Shown here piece by piece: positions 32,838 through 41,081 of a stretch of DNA of 64,000 nucleotides (the first letter of the stretch is position 1; every line of letters starts with the position of its first letter). The DNA is taken from contig JAEUQA010000062.1 of NCBI GenBank assembly GCA_016789845.1, positions 140,256 to 204,255 on the forward strand. The letters are read 5' to 3'. This DNA comes from Chromatiales bacterium. GTDB taxonomy: Bacteria; Pseudomonadota; Gammaproteobacteria; Steroidobacterales; GCA-2729495. The position numbers and the translations under genes are program-made. The notes below the pieces were generated by a model. The model saw only the letters and a program-made list of their open reading frames with translations. It was not told the DNA's origin and made no database searches.

Positions 32838-34103
32838 TCAGGTGCCGCAGCGGAAGAACACGGCCCCGCAGAGCAGGGCCGCTGCCGGCGATTGCCCGAG
32901 GCAGATCAGGTCGGGACCGGGGCGGCGGATGTGCAGCGTCAGTTCCTCCACCGGCTCGTCCGCGTATTCCAGCCGCAGGAGCCCGTCGTCCCGCGCCTCG
33001 TACCGGTAGTCCCGCACCTCCGGCCCGCCACCGGCCGCGTCGCCGGGAAACGCCAGGTGGAAGCGGTCATTCCCCGTCGCGAGGCCGATCTCCAGGGGGT
33101 CGCGGCAGGCCATGCCGATTCGCGCCGGTGCCCAGCGGCCGGCGAGGGTGGGCGGCGGGTAGGACTCCCGCGGTGCGCCATCCACCAGGCCGCGGATGCC
33201 GAGCCAGCGGAAGAGGTCCGGCACCTCGCCTGCCGCCGGCGTGGTGGCCACGAATTCGGGGTCTAGGTCGCTGGGCCGAAACGGGATCGTGTAGTAGGGC
33301 ATGCGCTTCATGTAAGGCATGAGCGTGGCCGTCCACAGGCTGTCGATCTCCACGCCGAAGGCTGCTTCAAAGGCGGCTTCCGATGGTTCGTCCGCCCTGA
33401 GACGGTCGAAGTACGCCTGCAGCTTCGCCGTGTTCTTCAGGTTGTCGCCCAGGGTGGCGTAGTGGGCCAGGAGCCAGGCCTGGCTGTAGGCGCTCGAACC
33501 GCTCCGCGGGTCCTTCAGTTCGTGGGGATTGAAGCCGTCCGACAGCAGGACCCGCCAGTCGAAGACCGGTGGCCCGCCCCCCTTCAGCCGCAGTGGCGCC
33601 CGGCCGAGCCGGAATGACCTGCCCTCATCGACGAGTTCCATGGCCGCGACCAGCTCGGCGAACCCTTCCTGGTACCAGGCAGGGTAGTCGTAGCCCTTGT
33701 AGCGGAGCAGGGTGTGGCCGTACTCGTGCCGGATCGTCTCCTGCGCGACCTCGGCATCGCCCTGGGCCGGCATGACCATCAGCGGTGTCTGCCCGTCGGA
33801 GGTCGCGAAGCCGGCGATCAGGGGATTTCCCGCGACGGACTGGAATTTCTTCTTCGTGGCGGTGACGAGGACGATGGCCTTGGGCGCGTCGGCGGGCGTC
33901 GTGATGCTGCCAACCTGGAGGAATGCGGCCCGGAAGGTCTCGAGTTCGGCGAGCAGCGCGCGGGCCTTGCGCTCCGGCGCGTCACTGTAGGCCACGAAGT
34001 GACGGTTCTCGTACCGGACCCAGGGATCATCCGCCATGCAGGTGGCGGAAGTGAGCAGGAGGAGGGCTGCAAACCCCAACCTCGCGGCAGGCGGAAGTGC
34101 CAT
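32838..34103 (-). CDS. Secreted zincin-type metallopeptidase-like protein
   Basis: 421 residues with a signal peptide (cleavage near residue 24, CMA-DDPW). The zinc-binding motif His126-Glu127-Tyr-Gly-His130 is followed by a third-ligand candidate Glu146 or Glu150 (YQEGFAEL). Preceding segments (VRYENRHFVAYSDAPERKAR, RYENRHF) resemble DUF1570-type gluzincins that start with a 'F.v.S' strand. The C-terminal third (GRWAPARIGMACRDPLEIGL) has several cysteines and looks like a separate beta domain. A periplasmic protease is likely; substrate unknown. It converges with the Rieske gene (13 bases between stops). Confidence 0.78.
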   Translation of the reverse strand: MALPPAARLGFAALLLLTSATCMADDPWVRYENRHFVAYSDAPERKARALLAELETFRAAFLQVGSITTPADAPKAIVLVTATKKKFQSVAGNPLIAGFATSDGQTPLMVMPAQGDAEVAQETIRHEYGHTLLRYKGYDYPAWYQEGFAELVAAMELVDEGRSFRLGRAPLRLKGGGPPVFDWRVLLSDGFNPHELKDPRSGSSAYSQAWLLAHYATLGDNLKNTAKLQAYFDRLRADEPSEAAFEAAFGVEIDSLWTATLMPYMKRMPYYTIPFRPSDLDPEFVATTPAAGEVPDLFRWLGIRGLVDGAPRESYPPPTLAGRWAPARIGMACRDPLEIGLATGNDRFHLAFPGDAAGGGPEVRDYRYEARDDGLLRLEYADEPVEELTLHIRRPGPDLICLGQSPAAALLCGAVFFRCGT

Positions 34104-34231
34104 CGGTCCCCCCGGGGTGTCTGACCGTGAGCGAACGCGCCCACTCTGCCAGATTCAGCGCGGGGATTCCCGGATCGGGAAGTCCCGCGCCGCCTAGGTA
34201 CTTCTCCTGAGACCGCCCGGGCGCGTTCCGG

Positions 34232-34261
34232 TTGACGTCGCGCCGCCCCGGGCACTACCTT
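34232..34261 (+). promoter_or_regulatory. Candidate promoter of the cytochrome c gene
   Basis: TTGACG (34232-34237) and TACCTT (34256-34261) with an 18-base spacer. The -35 coincides with the furthest upstream TTG of the coding frame, which argues against that TTG as the start codon. Transcription would begin near 34268. Confidence 0.4.
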
Positions 34262-34294
34262 GACTCGGTGCCGCCCGCCGGATGGAGAGTTGCC

Positions 34295-34711
34295 TTGCTT
34301 CGACACTGGTTCATTGCCGCAGTGCTGGTGGCGCCTGCCGCGTCGCACGCGGCGGATCCCGACCCTTTCGCCGATTACAGCGGCGCGCAGCTCTTTGGCC
34401 GCTTCTGCGCCAGCTGCCACGGCTCCCTGGGCTATGGCGACGGCCCGGTGGCGCCATCGCTCAAGGTGATGATCCCGGATCTCACCGAGCTGTCGAAGCG
34501 CTCCGGCGGCCGCTTCCCCGATGAGCGCGTCCGGGAGATCATCGACGGGCGGGCCGTGCTGCCGGCCCACGGCACCCGCCCCATGCCGGTGTGGGGCTAC
34601 GAGCTCGAGGCCCGGGCGGGCGCCGGCGATGTGCCGGCCGAGCACCCGCGCGACGCGGCACAGACCCTGATCAACCGCCTGGTCGATCACCTCCGATCAA
34701 TGCAGAGATAG
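34295..34711 (+). CDS. Secreted monoheme cytochrome c
   Basis: About 138 residues. A signal peptide (RHWFIAAVLVAPAASHA) exports it for heme attachment at C38-A-S-C41-H42, and RPMPVWG probably supplies the axial methionine. This is a small soluble class I cytochrome that could shuttle electrons in the periplasm. The start is uncertain: TTG 34295 has GGAGAG eight bases upstream, GTG 34268 would be leaderless from the candidate promoter, and TTG 34232 is inside that promoter. Partner enzymes are not adjacent. The tandem Usp gene starts three bases after its stop. Confidence 0.85.
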   Translation: MLRHWFIAAVLVAPAASHAADPDPFADYSGAQLFGRFCASCHGSLGYGDGPVAPSLKVMIPDLTELSKRSGGRFPDERVREIIDGRAVLPAHGTRPMPVWGYELEARAGAGDVPAEHPRDAAQTLINRLVDHLRSMQR

Positions 34712-34714
34712 GCA

Positions 34715-35605
34715 ATGGCTCCCAATCCATCCTGGCGCACCATCACCGTCGTCGTCGATCCCCAGCAGAAGGCCCACCCGGCCCTGCAGAAGGCCGCCGC
34801 GCTGGCTGCCCGCTGTGGGGCCCGCCTGACGCTCCTCAATACCTTCGTCCTGCCCCAGCCCATGGCCGACGTGGCCCGGATCTCGGCCCGGGAAATCGTC
34901 AACGCCGCGCTGCGCGATCGCCGCCGCCTGCTCGAGAAGCTCGCGGCGGGCCTCCGCCGCCGTGGGCTCAAGGTGAGCTGCGTGGTGGAGTGGGATTATC
35001 CCCAGCACGAGGCCGTCGTCCGGCACGTGCTCGCCACGCGCCCCGACCTGCTGGTGGCCGAGACGGCCCATCACAGCCGGATCGCCCGCTGGATCCTCTC
35101 GAACACCGACTGGGAGCTGATCCGCAGCTGCCCCTGCCCCCTCTGGCTGGTGCGGAGTGGCAGGCTGCCGAAGAAGCCGCAGCTGCTCGTCGCCGTGGAC
35201 CCGGGGCACGAGCAGGCCACGCGCTCCCGGCTGGACGCCCGCCTGCTCGAGGCGGCCCGGCTGCTGGTCGACAACATCGGCGGCACCATCGGCATCGTCC
35301 ACGCGGACGACCCCAGGGCCAGCCGGATCGATGCGGTGGAGCGGCTGGGCAGGCGCCACGGCATTGCCCCGGCGCTCCGCTACGTCATCCCGGGTGAGAC
35401 CACCCTGGTCCTGCCCGCCGTGGTCGCGAGGGCGGGGACCGACATCCTGCTGATGGGCGCCGTGTCCCGCAGCCGCCTGGGCCAGCCCTTCATCGGCACG
35501 ACGGCCGAGCGGCTGATCGACCGGGTGGAGTGCGACGTGTTCGTCGTCAAGCCGGTCGGCTACCGGTCGCCGGTGTCGCGCCGGCGGCCGCGGATTCCCG
35601 CCTGA
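34715..35605 (+). CDS. Tandem universal stress protein (UspE-like)
   Basis: 296 residues made of two Usp domains (about 8-148 and 154-284). The second domain has the ATP-binding motif pattern GAVSRSRLGQPFIGTTAERL, while the first has AETAHHSRIARWILSNTDWE in the same place and may not bind ATP. UspE-type proteins are cytoplasmic stress-survival factors induced by starvation and respiratory stress. It is translated three bases after a cytochrome c gene and followed by a DUF2934 gene, a group that suggests a redox or stationary-phase stress role. No promoter of its own is obvious. Confidence 0.9.
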   Translation: MAPNPSWRTITVVVDPQQKAHPALQKAAALAARCGARLTLLNTFVLPQPMADVARISAREIVNAALRDRRRLLEKLAAGLRRRGLKVSCVVEWDYPQHEAVVRHVLATRPDLLVAETAHHSRIARWILSNTDWELIRSCPCPLWLVRSGRLPKKPQLLVAVDPGHEQATRSRLDARLLEAARLLVDNIGGTIGIVHADDPRASRIDAVERLGRRHGIAPALRYVIPGETTLVLPAVVARAGTDILLMGAVSRSRLGQPFIGTTAERLIDRVECDVFVVKPVGYRSPVSRRRPRIPA

Positions 35606-35676
35606 GCCCCAGGCCGGGCAACAGACTGGGTCTACTGTTCGCTAACCAAGCCGAGTGCAGAAGAGGAGTCAGGGTC

Positions 35677-35931
35677 ATGACCACTACACCGATCGTCACG
35701 CCCAAGCCGGCCGCACGGGTCGCCGCCGCCAGTTCCCAGCCGGCCGCCGCGTCCCGTAGCGCAGAGATCCGCAGGAAGCAGTGGAGCGGCGAGGACCGCT
35801 ACCGGATGATCGCCGAGGCGGCCTACTTCCGGGCCGAACGTCGGGGCTTCGTGTCCGGCAGTGAACTGCAGGACTGGCTGGACGCCGAGATCGAGGTGGA
35901 CGACCTCCTGGGCGAGGCCGGTCCGCGCTAG
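35677..35931 (+). CDS. DUF2934 protein
   Basis: 84 residues from ATG 35677 with GAGGAG about ten bases upstream. A Pro/Ala-rich disordered start (VTPKPAARVAAASSQPAAA) leads to the DUF2934 core (RYRMIAEAAYFRAERRGF, then ELQDWLDAEIEVDDLL). The family is small, conserved and of unknown function, often encoded near stress genes. It ends three bases before the convergent DUF302 gene. Confidence 0.85.
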   Translation: MTTTPIVTPKPAARVAAASSQPAAASRSAEIRRKQWSGEDRYRMIAEAAYFRAERRGFVSGSELQDWLDAEIEVDDLLGEAGPR

Positions 35932-35934
35932 CCC

Positions 35935-36318
35935 TCACACGGCGTCGTCGATGATGTTCCGCACGATGCGCTCCACCTCGGCGGCCTGCGCCCGCAGGTC
36001 CTCCGAGCGGGAGACGAGCGCCAGTATGGACGTGGGTGTGATCATGCCAATCTTGGTCTTCCCCGCATCCTGGTAGACCGACACGCGGCAGGGGAGGGCC
36101 ATGTTCAGGGCCATGTCCTTCTGCAGGATCGCGCTCGCCTGGGCGGGGTTGCAGATCTCCAGCACCCGGCATTCATTGTCCATGGGAAAGCCCTTGGCGG
36201 TGAGCGTCTGCTGGAAATCGTAGCTGTGCAGCAGCCCGAAACCGTGCGCTGCCACTGACCGCTCGAGGTCGGCCACGGCCCGGGCCACGTTCTTCGCCGT
36301 TTCCTTCACGTAAAGCAT
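35935..36318 (-). CDS. DUF302 protein
   Basis: 127 residues. The DUF302 fold is recognised from LERSVAAHGFGLLHSYDFQQ, VLEICNPAQASAILQ and LPCRVSVYQDAGKTKIGMI. Such proteins bind small hydrophobic ligands or heme in some members; no job is known here. A conserved cysteine sits in LEICNPAQA. ATG 36318 is used because the extension to 36396 crosses a GC-poor gap without a signal. It diverges from the beta-propeller gene at 36466 by 147 bases. Confidence 0.82.
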   Translation of the reverse strand: MLYVKETAKNVARAVADLERSVAAHGFGLLHSYDFQQTLTAKGFPMDNECRVLEICNPAQASAILQKDMALNMALPCRVSVYQDAGKTKIGMITPTSILALVSRSEDLRAQAAEVERIVRNIIDDAV

Positions 36319-36465
36319 GGGTGGTTCCTCCAGCGATTGACCAGCTCCCCTCACCTCACAGTGTGACACTAGTGCGCCGGCCCAGGGCTGCGGCAATTAC
36401 CTAGGGCTCCCGCAGTCCAATGCGGGGAAAATCGTCCCGGTTGCAGGCGCCCGGGAACCGCGTTC

Positions 36466-37404
36466 ATGACCAAGACGTCCACGATGAAGCCCTTCGCCCC
36501 GGGAGACATCTTCCTGGGATGCACCTACCTCATGAACGTGCCGGGCGACGACCACGCGGGCGAGGGGCGCATCCTGCAGTACGACCGGAACATGGTGCCG
36601 AAGGGCACCCTGTACACCGAGGGCACCACGCACCTCATCGTCAACCTGCGCTTCGGGCCGGACGGCGTCCTCTGGGGCTTCGACCCCTTCGCCCACGCGG
36701 TGGTCCGCGTCGGTACCGATGGCAGGCAGCTGCCACCCGTGGATTTCGGCGTGCGCGGCTGGGGGAGCGCGTGCTTCCCGCCCGGGGGCGGCGTGCTGCT
36801 CTGCGAGTACCTGAAGGGCACCCGGCCCTACACCGGCGGCGACATGCGGGTGCTGCCGGGTACCGACGTGGTGGGCTATGGCCGTATCGCCCGCTTCGAT
36901 GCGGGGTTCCACAAGGTGGCTGAGTTTGCCAACGACACCGCCGAGTCACTCACCGGCTTTCACGGGGTGACCCACTCGGTGCTGGACCCGGGGGGCGACT
37001 TCGTCACCTACATCACCGACCTCGGCATGCGCGTGCTGCGCTTCGACGTGCGGAACGGCCGGCAGCTGCCGGACCTGGTGGCCTACCCCGGGGGCGACGA
37101 GTACCGCCAGAAGTGGACCACGGGCGTCGCCTACCGGAAGGATGGCACGCTGCTGCTGCTGCGGGGGAGCTTCATCGACTTCATCGACCGGAACGGCGCG
37201 TCGCTGCGGACGCTGCCCCTGGACGCCTACGGCTACGCGATGATCACCGCGTCCACCGACGACCGGCACGCGTTCTGCGCCAACATCTTCACCGGCGTCA
37301 TGTCGAAGGTGGACCTGGATGCCGGGAAGATCGTGGGCCAGATCGATACCGGCCTCGCCAAGCCCCAGCGGAGCCTCGCGGGCGTGGCGGAATTCAGCCC
37401 CTGA
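36466..37404 (+). CDS. Beta-propeller-like protein (paralogue of the one at 54336)
   Basis: 312 residues, no signal peptide or membrane helix, so probably cytoplasmic. The layout of repeated strand pairs ending in short turns (FGPDGVLWGFDPFAHAVV, FRPDGTL-type repeats, VTHSVLDPGGDFVTYITDLG) resembles SMP-30/gluconolactonase or other propellers. It shares exact motifs with the paralogue 18 kb away: GDIFLGCTYL, GEGRILQ, GVTHS and QLPDL. I know no assigned function. It lies between DUF302 and a DUF3299 gene on the opposite strand, with no operon partner. Confidence 0.65.
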   Translation: MTKTSTMKPFAPGDIFLGCTYLMNVPGDDHAGEGRILQYDRNMVPKGTLYTEGTTHLIVNLRFGPDGVLWGFDPFAHAVVRVGTDGRQLPPVDFGVRGWGSACFPPGGGVLLCEYLKGTRPYTGGDMRVLPGTDVVGYGRIARFDAGFHKVAEFANDTAESLTGFHGVTHSVLDPGGDFVTYITDLGMRVLRFDVRNGRQLPDLVAYPGGDEYRQKWTTGVAYRKDGTLLLLRGSFIDFIDRNGASLRTLPLDAYGYAMITASTDDRHAFCANIFTGVMSKVDLDAGKIVGQIDTGLAKPQRSLAGVAEFSP

Positions 37405-37428
37405 GCGGGCCGCGCCAGCTGGCCAGCC

Positions 37429-37971
37429 TCAGTCCTTCCACTCGAAGATCTCGACCTTGTCGCCGGTCATGACGTAGTCGCTGTCTGCCATGTCGCTCGT
37501 CCAGACCTTCGTGGACATCCGGCCGGTGACCCAGTAGGGGTCCGCCATGGACTTGAGGTTGAAGGGCTTCTTCAGCTTCACGTAGACGATCTGATTCGGT
37601 GGCGGCGGGGGCACGTGGATGCAGGCGCCGAAGTAGGGGACCAGCAGGAATTCGTCCAGCAGGCCGCCCGCGTCGGACTCCAGCGGCACGATATACCCCG
37701 GCAGCTTGACGTACTGGCCATCCAGCTCCTTCACCGGGTTGAAGGTGTACATGGGCACGTAGGCGGGCGCTTCGTCCTTCTTGCGGACCTTGTCGCCGGA
37801 TTTGTCGGGGATGCCTGCGCCCGGGAAGGCCGCGGACGGCGGCGCGGCCACTGGGGGCACCATTTCGTCCCAGGTCAGTTCCCTGGGCTTGCCGGGGGTA
37901 CCGGGGGCGGCGCTCGCGCCGGTTGCCGCCAGGCACAGGCCGAGCAGCAGGCTGACGATGATCCTGTTCAT
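37429..37971 (-). CDS. DUF3299 protein of the DUF2796/ABC transporter operon
   Basis: 180 residues with a signal peptide (LLLGLCLAATGASA-APGT). The DUF3299 core is KLPGYIVPLESDAGGLLDEF and LVPYFGACIHVPPPPPNQIV, including the conserved Cys/His pair ACIHVPPPPPNQ that may bind metal. It lies ten bases downstream of the FtsX-like permease. In Vibrio, a cluster with DUF2796 (ZrgA) is described as a zinc uptake system (ZrgABCDE), and a DUF3299-like protein fits that set by my recollection. Here the fifth member, if any, is not apparent. Confidence 0.82.
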   Translation of the reverse strand: MNRIIVSLLLGLCLAATGASAAPGTPGKPRELTWDEMVPPVAAPPSAAFPGAGIPDKSGDKVRKKDEAPAYVPMYTFNPVKELDGQYVKLPGYIVPLESDAGGLLDEFLLVPYFGACIHVPPPPPNQIVYVKLKKPFNLKSMADPYWVTGRMSTKVWTSDMADSDYVMTGDKVEIFEWKD

Positions 37972-37981
37972 GTGCTGAATC

Positions 37982-39253
37982 CTATACGCGAATCGTGAGG
38001 CCGTCAGAGAGTGCGTTCCGGTAGGCGCGCCAGGCCGGCAGCACGCCCATGAGCAGCGCGGCGCCGACGACCACCGCGGCGATCGTCAGGTCCCACTGGC
38101 CAGGCGCCCGGAGCGCCACGAAGATGCCAAAGCGTTCCTCGATGAGGGGAGCCGCGACGGCGAGCAGCAGGTAGAGGGTCGCAAAGCCGAGGACCACGCC
38201 GGCGAGGGCGAGCAGGCCGGCCTCGCTCACCAGCAGCCCGAAGATGTGCCAGGGCCGGGCGCCCACGGACCGGAGGATGGCCATCTCCCGCCGGCGCTCG
38301 TTCAGGCTGGTGAGTATCGCGGTGAGCATGCCGAGCAGGCCGCCCAGCACGACGAAGGCGCTGATCGCGAGCAGCGCGATCTCCACGACGCCGACCAGGT
38401 CCCAGAGCTGCTGCAGGGCGACGCCGGGGATGATCGCGGACAGGGGCTCCCCGGGGTATTCGTTCACCGCCCGCTGCAGGCGGAAGGAGGCGGCCCTGGA
38501 CTTGAGCCCGACCAGCACGGCGGTGATGGCCTTCGGCGTCAGGTCCATCGCCCGCAGCTCATCCGGCGAGACTTCCTGGCCCCGGATCCGGGTGCCGCTC
38601 TGCCAGTCCGCGTGGATGGCCTCGATGGCCTCCAGGCTCACGTGGACGGTGCGGTCCACCGGCGTGCCGGTCTTCTTCAGGATGCCCCGGATCACGAAGG
38701 GCTTGTCGTCGTGGTTCATGAAGCTCACGGCACCGAGGCCGTGGGCGATCACGACCGGTTGCCCGACCTGGTAGCCGAGCTGGCGGGCCACGTCGGCGCC
38801 GATGACCGCGTCGAACAGGTCCGCAACGGGCCCACCCGCGTCGAACTGCAGCGTACGGTCGCCGGCAAAGCGGTAGTGCTCGTAGTAGGCCGGCGTGGTG
38901 CCCAGCACCCGGAAGCCCCGGTGGGAGTCGCCCAGCGACAGGGGGATCGTCCAGGCCACCTCGCGCCGCTCCGCCAGCTCCTGGTAGGTCTGCCAGGTGA
39001 TGTTGTTGGTGGCGTTGCCGATGCGGAACACGGCGTAGAGCAGCAGGTTCAGGTCGCCGCTGCGCGCGCCGACGATGAGGTCCGTGCCGGAGATCGTGTT
39101 GGCGAAGCTGGCCCTGGCCTCGGTGCGCACCCGCTCCACGCCGAGCAGCAGCGTGACGCTGACGGCGATGGAGAAGATGGTGAGCAGCGCCGTGCCACGC
39201 CGGTTCCACAGGCTGCGGGCCGCCAGGCCGAAGATGGTGCCGAGGCCGCTCAT
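37982..39253 (-). CDS. ABC transporter permease, FtsX/MacB-type
   Basis: 423 residues. One N-terminal helix (GTALLTIFSIAVSVTLLLGV) is followed by a large periplasmic MacB-like domain (about residues 50-290) and three C-terminal helices (VEIALLAISAFVVLGGLLGM, AGLLALAGVVLGFATLYLLL, IAAVVVGAALLMGVLPAWRA). The SxxLNERRREMAILRSVGARP loop between helices 2 and 3 is the coupling helix typical of the FtsX family. These transporters often act as mechanotransmitters rather than channels. The start overlaps the ATPase stop by four bases. Confidence 0.9.
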   Translation of the reverse strand: MSGLGTIFGLAARSLWNRRGTALLTIFSIAVSVTLLLGVERVRTEARASFANTISGTDLIVGARSGDLNLLLYAVFRIGNATNNITWQTYQELAERREVAWTIPLSLGDSHRGFRVLGTTPAYYEHYRFAGDRTLQFDAGGPVADLFDAVIGADVARQLGYQVGQPVVIAHGLGAVSFMNHDDKPFVIRGILKKTGTPVDRTVHVSLEAIEAIHADWQSGTRIRGQEVSPDELRAMDLTPKAITAVLVGLKSRAASFRLQRAVNEYPGEPLSAIIPGVALQQLWDLVGVVEIALLAISAFVVLGGLLGMLTAILTSLNERRREMAILRSVGARPWHIFGLLVSEAGLLALAGVVLGFATLYLLLAVAAPLIEERFGIFVALRAPGQWDLTIAAVVVGAALLMGVLPAWRAYRNALSDGLTIRV

Positions 39254-39954
39254 GCCGCGGCCGGCCGGGCCGGCGCATTCAGCTCCAGCAGGTCGAGTTG
39301 CCGGTCGAACTGGCCGGCCAGCGACCGGTCGTGGCTGACGAAGACGATTGCGCTGCCCGCGGCCGTGCACTCGCTCATCAGCAGCGCGATGAAGTCCGCC
39401 CGGGCATCGGCATCCAGCGAGGAGGTGGGCTCGTCGGCGATCACCAGTTCGGGGCGACCGATCAGCGCGCGGGCCGCCGCCACCCGCTGCTGCTGGCCGA
39501 TGCTGAGCTCGGTGACGCGGCGGTCCAGCAGGGCGGGGTCGGAGAGACCCAGGTGGCCCAGCAGGCGCTCCGCCTCCGTGCGGATGTCCGTGGCCTCCGT
39601 CAGGGCCCGCGCCCGGCGCCTGGCCGAGAACCGGCAGGGCAGGGCCACGTTGTCCCGCACCGACAGGTAGGGCAGCAGGTTGAACATCTGGAAGATGAAG
39701 CCGATGCGGTCCACCCGGAGCGCGTCGCGCCGGGCCGAACTGAGCTCGCCCAGCGACTCGCCGAGCACCCGGACGGTGCCCCTGCCGGGCGTCAGCACGC
39801 CGCCGATGAGCCCGAGCAGCGTGCTCTTGCCGCTGCCGCTCGGGCCGCTGATGAAGACCCGCTCGCCCGGCGCGACTTCGAGTCGGGCGATGTCCAGCAG
39901 GGGCTTGCCGCGGCCCCAGCCGAACACGACATCCCGCAGCTCGACCGCGCTCAT
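39250..39954 (-). CDS. ABC transporter ATP-binding protein of the DUF2796 operon
   Basis: 234 residues with Walker A GPSGSGKST, Q-loop FQMFNLLPYLSVRDN, signature LSIGQQQRV (one substitution from LSGGQ), Walker B ELVIADEPTSSLD and switch His in FVSHD. It belongs to the LolD/MacB-type ATPase group that pairs with FtsX permeases. It overlaps both neighbours by four bases (ATGA), so the DUF2796 protein, ATPase and permease are made as a unit. An upstream in-frame extension to 40104 lies in the DUF2796 gene and is rejected. Confidence 0.92.
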   Translation of the reverse strand: MSAVELRDVVFGWGRGKPLLDIARLEVAPGERVFISGPSGSGKSTLLGLIGGVLTPGRGTVRVLGESLGELSSARRDALRVDRIGFIFQMFNLLPYLSVRDNVALPCRFSARRRARALTEATDIRTEAERLLGHLGLSDPALLDRRVTELSIGQQQRVAAARALIGRPELVIADEPTSSLDADARADFIALLMSECTAAGSAIVFVSHDRSLAGQFDRQLDLLELNAPARPAAA

Positions 39955-40472
39955 TGCGGCAGCAGCACCCGCGTCGTGCCCGGGGTGAGGACCACGGCCT
40001 TCTGGCCGGCTGCTGTCACCACGCTCGCCGGGAGCCGCACGGTGCCGGGGAACGCGGTGAAGACCTTCGCTTCGATCCAGGTGAGCGCCGGGGGGCTGCC
40101 GCACCGGAATTCCCAGAAGGCCTCCAGGTTGGCGTGGCCGTCGGCCCCGTAGTCGGGCGGCGACACCGCCGCCGACTGCAGGCGGCAGTGGGCGCCCTCG
40201 GGCATCAGGAACAGGGTGGCCCCGTCCCGCAGCACGTTGAGCACCCGCGCCAGTTCCTGCTTCTCCTGGTCATTGGCGGGCTTGCGCTCGAAGCCCAGGA
40301 AGTTGGCCGCAGGCCCGTCCAGCTCGATCACCAGGCTCTGGCCTTCCACCGCGATGCCCAGCGCGGTGCTGCCGTGCTCGTGCCGGCCGGCGGAGCGGGT
40401 CTCGCCGGCCGCGAGGCCGGTCCCCGGGAAGGCGCCGCACAGGAAACAGACCGTCAACAACCAGTACCGCAC
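39951..40472 (-). CDS. DUF2796 protein (ZrgA-like)
   Basis: 173 residues with a signal peptide (WLLTVCFLCGAFPGTGLAA). The DUF2796 core is HEHGSTALGIAVEGQSLVIE, then LDGPAANFLGFERKP, followed by the CRLQ- and FWEFRCGSP-containing second half. Vibrio ZrgA, a zinc-regulated protein with this domain, carries a long His-rich linker; here only HEH remains, so metal binding may be weaker. It is the first gene of the operon ending with DUF3299. I searched the 66-base upstream gap by eye for a Zur-type palindrome and found none. Confidence 0.82.
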   Translation of the reverse strand: MRYWLLTVCFLCGAFPGTGLAAGETRSAGRHEHGSTALGIAVEGQSLVIELDGPAANFLGFERKPANDQEKQELARVLNVLRDGATLFLMPEGAHCRLQSAAVSPPDYGADGHANLEAFWEFRCGSPPALTWIEAKVFTAFPGTVRLPASVVTAAGQKAVVLTPGTTRVLLPQ

Positions 40473-40538
40473 GCGGATTTCTCCCTAGAATGGATGCCCG
40501 GACCCAACCTTCACCGCGTACTGTACTGGAGAGTCCCC

Positions 40539-41057
40539 ATGAGCACCGCCTACCGCTGGGTCGAGCCGCCCTGGCCCCTCACCGAACTCCCCCGGGACCA
40601 GCTGGAAGACCGTATCCAGCAGTTATTGGGTTCCACCAACATGTGCGTCATGGCCACCGTCAGCAAGAAGGGCCAGCCCATCGCCAGCCCCATCGAGTTC
40701 TACGCCGACGGCCTGGACCTCTACATGCTGCCGGATCCCGGCACGCCCAAGCTGAAGGCGCTGCAGCGCGATCCGCACATCTCGGTGGCCGTCCACGGCG
40801 CCTACCACGGCTGGCACAGCGCCCGCGGCGCCCAGATCTTCGGCCAGGCCCACATCATCGAGCCCCACGCGCCCGGCTGGGACCATGGCATGAAGATCTT
40901 CCGCTGGCACGAGTGGATGAGCGATCTCGCCATGGACACCAGCAAGCCCTTCGAGCGCCAGGTCCTGAAGGTGGTTCCCGACCGGATCCTCTATACCGAG
41001 ACCTGGCTGTGGAAGCTCGGGTTTGGCGCGAAGCAGAAGTGGCTGAAGGCGGGGTAG
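40539..41057 (+). CDS. PNPOx-like flavin/heme split-barrel protein
   Basis: 172 residues, cytoplasmic. The split-barrel fold of the pyridoxamine 5'-phosphate oxidase superfamily is recognised from MCVMATVSKKGQPIASPIEF, LYMLPDPGTPKLKALQRDPH and ISVAVHG. It could bind FMN, F420 or heme; no diagnostic residues decide. Trp-rich stretches (HGWHSARGAQIF, KIFRWHEWM) near residues 85-130 are notable. It diverges from the DUF2796 operon and its start is 66 bases from that gene's start. A CTAGAAT at 40485-40491 may be its -10. Confidence 0.75.
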   Translation: MSTAYRWVEPPWPLTELPRDQLEDRIQQLLGSTNMCVMATVSKKGQPIASPIEFYADGLDLYMLPDPGTPKLKALQRDPHISVAVHGAYHGWHSARGAQIFGQAHIIEPHAPGWDHGMKIFRWHEWMSDLAMDTSKPFERQVLKVVPDRILYTETWLWKLGFGAKQKWLKAG

Positions 41058-41081
41058 GAGCGGCAAGGAGCCGCCGAAGAT

